Assembly: GCF_001039355.2 (NCBI RefSeq)
Contig: NW_019775480.1
Span: forward strand, 62,001-126,000
Direction of reading: 5' to 3'
DNA: 64,000 nucleotides
Source of the DNA: Lingula anatina
Taxonomy: Eukaryota; Brachiopoda; Lingulata; Lingulida; Lingulidae
In this document: piece after piece, positions 28,201 through 40,224 of the stretch
How the letters are laid out: each line of letters begins with the position of its first letter
Numbering within the stretch: position 1 is the first letter of the stretch
Translations under genes and position numbers: made by a program
Notes under the pieces: model-generated
What the model was told of the DNA's origin: nothing
Databases searched by the model: none
What the model saw: only the letters and a program-made list of their open reading frames with translations

Positions 28201-29710
28201 TGCAGGATTTGCTTTTTTCTTTTTTTAAAATTTAGTTCTACTCAAGCAATTAAACATTGGGGTGTCTAGCAGTCATTTCATTGCCCTGTTTAAGCAGAGA
28301 AAGTTCACCTTGGACCAATTAACTCCTGGCCCCCGTTTCACAAAAAAAGTCGACTACGGATTTAAGATTTTTTGTGAAACGGGGGCCTGCTTACCACTAC
28401 AATATACATTTTTTTCCCTCTCTCTTGCCAAAAAGCCAAGCATGTGTCCATTGATCTCAATTTGTAAATTTTTATCCTGCAGGAGAAAGCAAAGAAACAG
28501 TAGCAAACTCTGCATTTGTTGAGAGGCTGAGGAAACGTGGATATGAAGTGCTGTACATGGTGGATCCTATTGATGAGTACAGTGTCCAGCAGTTGAAGGA
28601 GTATGATGGCAAGAACCTGGTCTGTGTCACAAAGGAGGGACTGGAACTTCCAGAGGATGATGAAGAGAAGAAGAAATTTGAGGAACAGAAAGAGGCATTT
28701 GAACCACTTTGCAAGACCATGAAAGAGATCTTGGACAAGAAAGTGGAAAAGGTATAAATGAATGTGGCCTAATTTGTTAGTCATACTTCTCAGATTCAAA
28801 TGTTCAGTTTAACAGAGGTTAAGAAAACTTGCAAAATGATGACCATTTTTTCCCCAGCTTATCGATACATGACGATATCATGCTAATTTCTAGCCAGTAT
28901 TCGTCTGATGCAAGTACCTAGAAAATTTTAAGGAAATTCCTCCAAATGGAGTTGGTATGGTTGTAATGTAGTTGTTGTTGTCTTATAGGTTGTAGTGTCA
29001 AATCGCCTGGTGTCTTCACCTTGCTGTATTGTCACCAGCCAGTATGGGTGGTCAGCCAACATGGAGCGTATCATGAAGGCGCAAGCCCTGCGCGACAACA
29101 GCACCATGGGATACATGGCTGCAAAGAAACACCTGGAAATCAACCCAGACCACGCCATCATAAAGAACCTGAAGGAAAAGGTGGCCGTGGACAAAAATGA
29201 TAAATCCGTGAAGGATCTGGTCGTGTTGATGTTTGAGACAGCTCTATTGTCATCTGGGTTTACTCTGGAAGATCCCATGCACCATGCGAGCAGAATCCAC
29301 AGGATGATCAAACTTGGTCTTGGTAAGTGTGTAAGGCAGTGCTTAATTTTTATCTTTTGTTAGAGGGTTGCTTGTTAACAGAAGTAAGAAATCTCAAAAG
29401 CAGTTATTTGTAAACTCTTACATAAATCAATCTACTGGCAAAATGATTATCAATTTTTCCCCGATGGCATGCTACATTTCTGGCATAGAAATGAGTGTGT
29501 AATTTGAATTACCCAATTAAATATGTCAGTTGGATAATTAAATCTCTCATAAGGTTTGCTGTATTAGATGATATTAAGTGTTTGTTTTATTCTTTAGGCA
29601 TTGATGAGGATGACGCTGCAGAAACACCAGGCCCTGATGAGGAAATGCCACCTCTGGAAGGAGAGGGAGAAGGAGATGATGATGCCTCAAGGATGGAAGA
29701 GGTGGATTAA
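25274..29710 (+). CDS. HSP90: Cytosolic heat shock protein HSP90
   Basis: This ATP-dependent dimeric chaperone matures kinases, steroid receptors and other clients. Nine coding exons (25274-25490, 25841-26152, 26442-26650, 26841-27068, 27270-27626, 27853-28000, 28483-28751, 28989-29322, 29598-29710) give about 728 residues, the usual length. The N-terminal GHKL ATPase shows [28 protein letters not shown] and [13 protein letters not shown] charged linker rich in Glu/Lys spans exons 4-5. The middle domain has [19 protein letters not shown] and the ATP-contacting arginine in [13 protein letters not shown]. The C-terminal dimer domain ends in MEEVD, the TPR co-chaperone docking tail, so it is cytosolic rather than ER or mitochondrial. 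Vertebrate alpha/beta names do not strictly apply. It is intact, and the ATG follows an intron by zero bases. Confidence 0.98.
28328..28387. repeat. Perfect 21-bp inverted repeat (hairpin) in an HSP90 intron
   Basis: GGCCCCCGTTTCACAAAAAA at 28328 is mirrored exactly by TTTTTTGTGAAACGGGGGCC ending at 28387, with an 18-base spacer. It looks like a short palindromic mobile element. It would form a stable stem in the pre-mRNA between coding exons 7 and 8. Confidence 0.9.
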
Positions 29711-30099
29711 AAGTACAGACAGGGATTAAGGCACTTAACCCAATGGACAGTAGCAGAGAACTATACATTATGCATATGGTCAACAGCTAATTGACAATCT
29801 CAATGTTTTTGTTGTAAATATTCCAAAGATTAAATGGTCATGATTTAGCCAGTTGACTGATAAAAAATGGCTTGAGCATCTTTTGATTATCACAACAGAA
29901 CTAGTGTTTACATGGATTGCATTCCAAGTGTTGCTGTTCATATTTGGACTCTGCTTATAAGACTACTTATATATACTTGTTCAAATTGTTACTGTTCACG
30001 TGTGTAAACCAACCATTATACATTTTTTTTTTTTTTGTACAAAGCATTTTATATTATATGTCAGTACTTTTCAAATTGCTCGTTTTGAAGAAATTTGTA

Positions 30100-30105
30100 A
30101 ATAAA
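30100..30105 (+). terminator. AATAAA polyadenylation signal of HSP90
   Basis: It lies about 390 bp after the stop codon, in an AT-rich tail. It is the clearest AATAAA downstream of the gene. Confidence 0.65.
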
Positions 30106-31973
30106 GCATAAGAAATTAATTAATGTGCTATTGTTCCTTTGTAGTCTTCAGGTTAACGATGGGGCTTTTTATTTTGAGGGAGGGGAGGAGACTACAGTAA
30201 TGGATCTCATTTAAATTCGGAAAAATCGTCAATTTCTCAGATAAGCATTTCTGGAATCGTTAAAAATGTTTTTACTTACATTTTGGTGCTTTTTCTGTAA
30301 AGAATAGAGCTACTAGGTAATCTGCTTTTTCAATTGAGTTGCTACCATTCAATGGAAATTTCCTAACTTTATTGATTACTACAAAAATAAAGTGAAAATT
30401 TCTCAATTTTCTTGGTTGAAAGGATTGAGCCACTGCCGTGCACTAAATTTAAACATTAATTACTGTTGGCATGGTATATCCTGCCTTATTTTCTGTTGGT
30501 AAAGATACTGATACAGTAGTCAAAAAGTGAGACCAGTCTCAAGCAGAAAGAAAAACGTCTTCTGTTTGGCATGATTTTATTTAGATGTTCTAAGATGATC
30601 ACATGAGCAGGAACTTCCCAGCTCTTCAATGATGAAAAGTAGATCTTTACATTATTTACAACTGGAATTTGTTTTTTACTGACAACTTTGTGTTGGGCAA
30701 GTTGCCAGCTGTTAAATCACAATGCTGCTCATGTTAAAATGCTAATTAACGTGACTAATTATAGGAAACTGTATAGAAAATAGCTCAAACACCGACAGAT
30801 TGAAACAAAAAAATTGACCTTCAAATATTCTCATCAATCTTACATGCAATAAATGCTTTGTTATGCATTTTCCCTGAAAACATTCAAACCGTTAAATTAC
30901 TTAAAAACCTCCATTGATATATTTATCATAGTCAATAAAGTATGCAAAATGGAGCTTAAAATTTCAACAACACACTCTGGCCTCTACTTGATCTAATATG
31001 ACACATGATCATTTGACGAAACTTATGCTGTTAACATGAAAAGAAGGCTCACGTACGCACTACATCAAATAAAGCTGCTGGTTGCAGAAACAGTCTACAA
31101 GATGGCTGTATCACCTTCAGAAAAAAATCTTAGAAAAACTCCATTACACTTCAAAATACCATAAGTTCTACATAGGACAATGTTTTAATATCAAACAGAG
31201 CATTAAGAACCCTAATATTTAAGGTCCTGGAATCTTTCCCCAGACCAGTTACACTCCCCATGGCTTTTTTTACAGAACATGATGTGTGTGGTAGACTGAA
31301 TACCTAAATTGAACATAAACAAATTACATATGGATTGTCTGGTATCTTGAAAAGATCAATTATATCTTACATATAAAAAATTAATATATAACTATTTTTA
31401 ATTTGCTCAAATTTGTATTATCAAATCACATGAATAGGGAAATAAACACATAATCATAACATGCAACTTGTTTGCATAAAATAAAACCTGTAAGTCTTTC
31501 CGACTTGACTTAAACTACTTTCCCCAAACTTCTAAACCATGATCTTTGCTGTAAACATATGCTCTGAAATTATTACACAAAACAACTAATAAACCCCCAA
31601 CATAACAGAAATCTTACCACTACACCTTTTATTCCATACCTTTATTCCCAATTCTTCATAGACTAGCAAAATAAGTGATATTCAAGCAATCTCACTTTGA
31701 AGTGTAAGACTGAAATGGCTGACTGTGTTATGGTAAGAATGATATCCAGGAAGTTTCCATCACACAAGAATGTTTAAAGACATTTATCAGTCTTTAAGCT
31801 GGGAACAAGCGAGTCTTTTGGGTCAAAATGAGACAGTGAAGTCTCTTAATCAAAATGTGGAATTTGGAACTGAAATATCAATACCATGAAATACCAGTGA
31901 ACAACAGCTCATGGACAGGCCTGCTGAAACGTGGGGTAATCAGCGTTATGCTACTGAAGAAATGACATGTACT

Positions 31974-32260
31974 GGGAATAGCTGTCTGCCATATACTGCC
32001 ACCACATGTTCACCACCATATCGTGCACTGGGGAATAGCTGTCTGCCATATACTGCATCCAGTTCACCACCATATCACACAACAGGGAATAGCTGTCAGC
32101 CATAAACTGCGTCCACTTCACCACTAGATCATGAACTGAACATTGCAGTTTGCAACAGTGTGCCTCCTCTATACCACAATGCCAAGAACCGACTATTGCC
32201 GATTGCGACAAGTTCACCACAACACCAGGAACAGGGGATAGCTGTCTGCCACATACTTTC
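31974..32260 (-). repeat. Degenerate minisatellite in the WDR20 3' UTR, unit about 55 bp
   Basis: GGGAATAGCTGTCTGCCATA begins at 31974, 32031, 32085 (one change) and again as GGGGATAGCTGTCTGCCACA near 32234. Between units, TTCACCACCATATC recurs. There are three adjacent copies and one displaced copy. Confidence 0.85.
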
Positions 32261-32314
32261 ACCAGTGCAGAAAGAACTAAGGAAGTAACTGTCTCAGGCC
32301 ATTCTCTCTTGTTG

Positions 32315-35300
32315 TCATGAATCTGGTTCATTCTCTTGGTTCAAACTATCTGAAGCTTGCATCTGAAATTAAACAAATGCATCAAAATAAAATCATCATA
32401 TCAAAATATGTTTCTAAGCGTGTCTCTAGTTTTTAAAGCAAGAAATGGAATTGATAATAGGATTACAAATGTTAAAAAAAAAACTTTCCCTATTTATCAG
32501 TTGAAAATGCTTTGAAAAATAATGCATGGACTTTCTGCATAAAAAAAAAACTGAATCACAACTGGGAATCACTGATTAAGAGATATCATCACATCCAAAA
32601 AAAAATTCAAGCTCAAGCAAAATAGCCCTCATATATAGCAAGATTTGTTACAGAACAGTAACTGCTGAAAAACCAATTGACTGACTGATGTTTGGAGCAC
32701 TAGAATCTCTACAACCTTATTCAGAATCAATACAAATAAGTCAGGCAGACACACACTCCACACAGAGCGATCCCTACCACATAGTTAACATGAGGAAGAG
32801 GAACTGATAGTCCCTTCTGCCATTTTGTAGGGATTAGTTCTCCAATATTACAATTATAAGAAATATGCAAAAATTTGGAACACATAATAGAATTTTTCCA
32901 ATAAATCCCCTATTTTCATGAGCCTAATGATCTTGATTAAGGTAAAAATACACAAAAGAATTTGGGTTCTATCTGGGGTCTTTTCCAAGCTTGTGGCGTG
33001 GGAACAATATTAATAACACCTTAATAAGTTATCGCTCCTTTACATATCCAATCTTAATCCAACTGGTTGCTGCACAATAACACTTGACAAATTACACCAG
33101 CCCCATTCAGCCAATGGAGAGAACCTGCTTCAGCCCCTAAGCGAGAAAGAACAGACCACCAAGCAGGGGCAAGTGCATGCCATAGAAAGGAGTGCAGTTA
33201 GGGCAGACTGGGTACCAACACAAAGATTCAGAAACAACAAAATTCAAAGCACAGCTATAAGCAGCAGACCACCCCAGAAGGCTAACAGTACCTTCTCTAG
33301 ACCACTGTTCCCCCAGCTGAGGCCCGTGGTAAGGCAGATGTATGTTGAGGCATGGCCTGGAAGTACAATAAAACTGTTTACAGCATGCTGCAGAGATGGG
33401 ACCAGCATCAGAGTGTTCACACATGGTGGTGGTGGAAACCTCACATGAGAGCCAGCATAGATGTATTTCACTTTATTTAGGTATGTGATAAAAATTAAAA
33501 TTCAGACCTTTGGTCCTCTGATGAAATCCATTCCTCTCAGAATATTTTATGAATACTCCCTCAAATAGGATCATCTTAAATTTTCCTATTTTTATTGCCA
33601 CTGTAATATGTTTACTATTCTCTTGTTAACTAGTATCATAACTTGTCTACTGAATGCCATACACTGTACCAGGTAATCAAACAGAACTGAATGATAACAT
33701 GTAATTACTGAAGACCAACAACACAAAACCAATATCTTGGAAAAACAACAGAAACACTTAATTCCAGGATAGGATGAAAATTAGTTTTGAAACCTGAGAA
33801 TTCAAACCATTCAAATAACACTGTTATCAAATGGGTTCCCACAAAAATATTTCCTGTTGCAAAATTCTACCTATGGCATCTTTTCAAATCAACAAAACAA
33901 GAGTACTTGTCCTGATTACACTTTTACAAAGCTTACTATATGCAAACATACATACAAGGAAATCATGAAAGTTGACACTCTCACATTTTCTTTTTTTGCT
34001 ATTTATCTATTTATTTATTTATTTATTTTTTAGGGGAGTTGGGCTAAATCACATCATCTAAAAGTAGTCCATCTTGGAGCACCCTTTTCCCCCAAACACA
34101 CCCACCCTCAACACACAATTTCCATTTTCATTACTCACTATAAACAACAGAAATTATTCTCAGTCCAAGTTAGTAATATCAAAGAAAAGATTACCCCTTT
34201 GTACTACGCAATCCCAACAGCCATGTTAATAAACATTTGCATTCCAGCTACCATTTGCAACTGGTGAGTTTAGAGAAATAAAGCTATAATCTGGAGGATT
34301 CTAAGATCCTGCTACATCTTTGTTAAAAGAGAGATAAAAAATGAGAGAGAGAGAGAGAGAGGGAGAGAGGGTGGAAGGAGATAGAGTACATCAGACTGTC
34401 AAGCATGGAAAATGGGTTCCAAATTCTTCAAACTGTACATTTTTTCAGGATCTATAATTAGCTATAATTATCAAAATTTGATATCCATGTTATAATCTGG
34501 TGTTCATTGTCCATGCAGAAAATAGAGGGCATAAGTAATAAATTGATGTATTAATGTGTTTCAGTTTTCTTTTTGACAACTATTCAATGCTTTAACTGAT
34601 GGTGACTGGGTAAAGCCCCCTTTACACTGGACGGCGTCCTTTCTGCGTCCAACAGTACGGCCCCATTTGAGAGTTAAAAAATTATAACACTGTACGTGCC
34701 GACAACTGGTCGATCATTGAGCATTCATTCTGATACAAAATCAATGCTCGTGCCTCCTTATTAAGACCACACCGATGCCAAATTTCATGGTCGCAGAAAG
34801 GACGCAGAAAGGACGCCGTCCAGTGTAAAGGGGGTATAAGGGAGGACAGAGGAAAAGTGAAAAGAGGAAGACTTCCTTTCTGCAAATATCTGCAATTTCA
34901 ACCCCCTCTGTCACCATAGCAGTTATGATTTAGAAGTATTCTGATATGCATCAGAGTCACAGTTTTAATGTATATGAAGTGCATTTGTAAGATGGTGGAT
35001 TAGAGAAATGTGTGTTATACAGATGGTACCATGACCTATCTTACCACTTTGCCTGGCCGTGCCCAGGTATACACACAACCTTCCTGACATGCAGTCACAA
35101 GGCATTCCTCTCGGAATCCCACTGAAGTCAATCTTTCATGAGCAACTTTTTTACACACTAGTGGCTCCAATAGTGGCACCTCATCCAGTCTTGGACATGC
35201 AGGTGTCCCCAGCAGTTTCACAGACTCGTCCACAGGGCGGACATGATTAGCTTTGAGAAGCCCAACTTTATCTACACTCCGCCCTGCCAAGCTAAAATTC

Positions 35301-38300
35301 CTTTTATGTTCCTTCTTATCATGATGTGTTTCTTTATCTTTCCTATCACCCAGAGTTAATGTCGCAAACTTTTGTGTTAGATTTGTTGTTGCTGATGGGT
35401 GTATGTTCCCGTCCATTAGTGGTGTATTGGGTAAGGAGTTAGTAGTCAGGTATGCAGACCCCACACTGTTGGCCTTATTTGCATGTGGATTGATTGCATT
35501 GCTCGAAGCATTCTGGGACATGTGCGTCCCCGAACGATTTCTGCCTATTGGCTGTCTTAAAATGTCCTCAGTTAGGTCCCATAAACACAGATAAGTGTCT
35601 TGTCCTACAGATCCAAACCTGTAAGATATCAGGTTGTTCTGTATTGAACGACTGTCTGTAGAATTTCTGTTTGATCCTTTGGAAGCAGATGACCTTAAGG
35701 AATCACGTAATGTTTCTCGTAATATGCTGTGATTGCTCTTAGCAACATGCTGCATAAAGTCTTCATCACTGCCACTGAAGTCAAAACTGTCATGTTCTGT
35801 ACTGCTGGTGTGGGGATCAAACGCCACATCATTAACCCAAGATTTGTGCCCCCTTCCACGACACACCACCCGGTGGTCAATGAATGACCATACTGTAACC
35901 AGGTCATCCTCACCTCCCGTTACTATGTACTTCCCATCAGGTGACCAGCACACGCAGAGAAGGCCTCCAAAGTAACTTTTCATTGTTCCTACGAGCTCCA
36001 TAGAGTCGTAGTTGAACACCCGTAAATAGCCGTCCTGGCCCACCACGGCCAGGTATTTAGCACATGGAGAGAAAGCAAATGCATTTATTGCACCTTCGCC
36101 CACGATCCACCTGTACAGTGGGTTACGAGTACTTTTGGTTTTACATGTGTGTACACTGAACCCGTCCCCTGGCTTGAATACCTGGTAGTGGGGGGTGGTA
36201 GTACCACAGGGGAGTTCATCTTTGTACACATACATCTGTCCGCTTTGGTGAGCAACGAGGAACTGATTGGGAGAACCTGGAATCCACTTGATACATGTCA
36301 CTTTGGATTTGTCCACCAGCCTCTGAAAATTGATTTATAACACCAATTAATGATGTGATTAACATTTATTATATGGTATAAGCAATTCATCTGGCACACA
36401 CGATTATTTCAATAACCATGAAAGTGCAAGGCGCCGGCGATGNTATTAAGGTATACAAAAGTTATAAAATTCTTCTCAACTAGCTTGCTCTAAATACAGA
36501 GGAAGGACTGACTTTGAATCAAGTTTGTCCAATATTCCAAAATATACCTCATTTGCACACTGCTTTTCTTTTGTCCTTGTTTACATGCCCAAAATAATAT
36601 TTATTAAATATAAAAGTATAATTATCAAAATTCCTGTGTCCTACACAAATCTGCATCTTAATGATACTTAGCAATACAAACATGCAATAAAACAAAAAAC
36701 AATAAATCTTCTTGCATGATTCAACAAACACATAAATAATATACCTGTGCTTCATATATGTCTGGATACATTATTACCCACATTTGTTAGTGGCTTAGTT
36801 CAACAGTGCAATTTGATAAAAATGTCTGCATAATTTCCAGTTGTATTATACTCTTTTTTTGTATACAATACCACTGATCAAATTATCTGTGAAGCTGAGC
36901 AGAAGGGAATGGAAAGAAGCCATACATGTACACCTAGCGCCCATGTCTGTAGTAACACCACTCTGCTGTGAAATAATGACAAAAATATGCTCTTGTCAAA
37001 ACAACTCTCACATTATTCAATATGTACAGAAGACTATGTGCAGAATAATCAAAGTAAATATGCCATCTACCCAACTGTGTATACTATTCACACTTGTCCC
37101 CATTCAGTGTGTATTGATTCTGACAATGACCTGAGCATGGGAACAAGGAACCCAATGGGATATATATTTCCTGCCTATGATTGCCTTCCTATAATGCAGC
37201 AGCTTGGAGTTTATTTTTAATACCTGCCCGCAAAATGCTATCTGTGACTTTTTTTAATTGCATGAGTTGATTGAGAAATAAGAATGAAATGTTCTTATTG
37301 GACAAAAACTTATTGGCCCTACTGATAAATAGTTTAAGACTGGGTTCCCACTGATTTAGATTGATCCATCTGGTTCAACCTAACCCCCTGGGGGTTCACG
37401 CTAAATTGTCAGCTTCAGAGAGCCAAGTGTGCACAAAAGTTAATTACCCCCTACAGCTTTGAGTAGGCGGGACAGATATTTTTAAGCCGGTTAAGCTGAC
37501 AGCAATCTAGTGGGATAAATCGATCTAAATATCTGTGGGAATGATCTCTAAGGTATACTATCTGCATTTGTCCAACATCATATCCCTTATGTCTACATGT
37601 CCTAAACACATGTTCAATTTCATGCAAACATATTTAACTTTTCTAATCCAGACCTTAAAAATTATAAAACCCATCAAACACAACTATCTGATGACCATAG
37701 TTCTTTTGAAATGTACAGGATGACATAATCTAAGACCCCATTTCCAAACTTCGATCGATCATACAGGATCGATCCATCTCCAAGGGGTTTCTCGCTTTTA
37801 GTTGTAGCTGCTTAGATGTCTGGCATGCCTACTGAAGCTGCTTAACCATAGTCAATTACCACTTTACACCTTCAGTCAGCATGCCGCTTAAACTGAAAGC
37901 AATTTAGCAAGAAACCAAATGAAGATGAATCAATCCTGTTAGATCGATCTAGGTACGGGAATGGAGTCTAAATGACAAGCCAGTCATTTAGAACCAACTT
38001 ATGTAAACAAATGGTGTAAAACATCGAATCCATGTGTAGTAATGGTTATAACAACTGATCACGAGTAGGAGAAAACTGTTTATTTTTGACGAAAATTTGA
38101 AATCTAGGATAGGATACCTGTACATTGTATATAGGGGCAAATATGATATAACACACTTACGCTACTAGGCTATCAAAATGTTGAATGCTGGTTGGGTTCA
38201 CTTGGTTATTACAGCATTATACTGGCTATAATTATTTCCATAAAGTTCTCAATCTTCTCAGCCTCTGATTTCCAAGTAAATCAAAGAACAGTTCTGCTAT

Positions 38301-40181
38301 TTTATTTTAGACTTGTTAAATATTCAGTTCTAAAAATTGGCTCCATATTTTTCATTATTCTTTGACTGAGCTTATCATTATTGTCAAAAAATGTGAATAT
38401 CAATTCATGTAAACTGAAACAAAGCTCTGATGAAACACAAGTCAATTCTCAAACTTCCCACAAGCACTGGTGTCTGACGTTTCCATCACAACATAACTGT
38501 AAAAAAATGAAGACAGTTTAAGTAAAATCATAATATAACTTTGCATGATAATAATGACAAGAGATTTATTGCAAATGTCACCTCTTTGGCCTATTCCTTT
38601 GGGCATAAAAGCTGTCCTTGAAATCCGCCATTGTACAATCTATCTAACCAGTGACAAAACTTTATGCTACGGAGTCCATAATTTATCATGTCCCATGGAG
38701 TGGCATTATTCAACTAGGCAGATAGTGGTGGCCCTTTAGGACTTTTAAATGCATGATGAATGCAACTGTGCTGGCTGCCTGTGTGACTTTTCAACAGATG
38801 AATTTCTTCTACTGACAACGCATCCCTTTTTATGAAGATTTCTCCCATGTGATGAGACAAAAGTGTTTGAGTAGCATGACTCTGCATAACAACTAAGTCA
38901 ATAAGAGCAATGAAACAACACAGACACTGAATGCAACTAGGCAGCTCTTTAGTCCATGTATGCTCACCAACATCTTGATCTTTCTCATTCTGCCAGACAA
39001 AGCTGAAGTACACTTGCATAGTTAAATAACAACCAAACAAGTCCAGCAGATAAACAGCAAAAATGATTTTTTTCCTTTTTTTTTTTTTTTTGGATTTACA
39101 GAAAAAAAAGTTTGTTTTTTTTTTAAAGACTGGTGGCAATAAGTATGGAAGCTGTATTATTTTCCAAATAGTTTTTTTTCCTTTGATAACTACATGCTCA
39201 GTTATGTTTCCCATTCTTGGCAAGATGATAAGCAGAGTACTCCAAACTACCAACACAGACTTGCAGGAAAAAATATGGTCATAAGAAACAATAAAGGCAT
39301 AAACCCACTTTGCACCATCTGGTTTGATGTGAAAAGCAATCACCTAAACATTTACTTGATGCATTTGCACCATCTAGATTTAAATTTTACAAGCATTTAT
39401 GATCCTGACATTTAACAGAATCATCCCATTATTTCATATGAGGGCCATTCCACAGAGTATTTTCTGTGACCAAGCTGAGGCTTGATTGTTATAAAGACGA
39501 CAACTAAAAGAGGTAAAGTCTTTGAAGCTATTTAATGCTGTATTCAGTTGCTAAGTTGGACACTAAACCGTAACCATTTGAAAAAGCTGAACCACAGTCC
39601 TGGGGAAAGTCCTCTTTTAAAGTATTGGCATTTTCTCTCGCTTCAACTGTGGCAAGTGAAAACCCAAGCATTTATGTGTTGCTTTTGATTAAAAGTATCC
39701 ATCACAGCCGGGGGTTTCTCCAGGATTTGGGGTACAGGGAGCCCAAAATATCATTCTGTAATTTCTGTAAACCATCCTGCCGTCTTTGGAAATATAGGTT
39801 TATATATTTGGACAAACAAGTTTTGACACCTTAGGTATTAAAATTGGCTTAAAATTTTTAGTAGATTCCCACATTTTTAACATAACAATTAGCCAGATTT
39901 ATTGCTCCATTATTCTGAAAGTGGTGAATTCCAGCGAGCTATGGTAGTGTGACAGTATTTTCTGTGACCAAGCAGAGGCTTGATTGTTATAAAGAGTGAC
40001 AGGGAGGAAGGTTTTGTCCATGACCTAGATTTTAAGAATAACCAACCACATACAATGAAACCACCAGAGGTGTAAAATGTAAGGTTCTATTTAGACTTCC
40101 ATTACATAAGTTGGACTCAAAGACCTCTTTGTAACATGCTTACAATTTTTTACCCTTAAGTATATATATATATTATATTAC

Positions 40182-40224
<43 letters not shown>

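Larger units (their letters stand above)
29711..32314. other. Convergent 3' UTRs of HSP90 and WDR20
   Basis: HSP90 3' UTR runs right to a likely polyadenylation signal at 30100-30105. The WDR20 3' UTR runs left from 32314 and contains the repeat at 31974-32260. No exon was recognised between them; several TTTATT sites (minus-strand AATAAA) are possible WDR20 ends, for example near 31627. Confidence 0.5.

Noticed and set aside
28362-28799. 145-codon minus-strand frame over HSP90 exon 8
   Set aside because: Antisense shadow of the HSP90 coding exon.
38714-39343. 209-codon open frame on the minus strand inside a WDR20 intron
   Set aside because: It contains a poly-lysine run produced by a T-tract, has no recognisable domain, no splice logic joining it to WDR20 and typical intronic composition; treated as chance.
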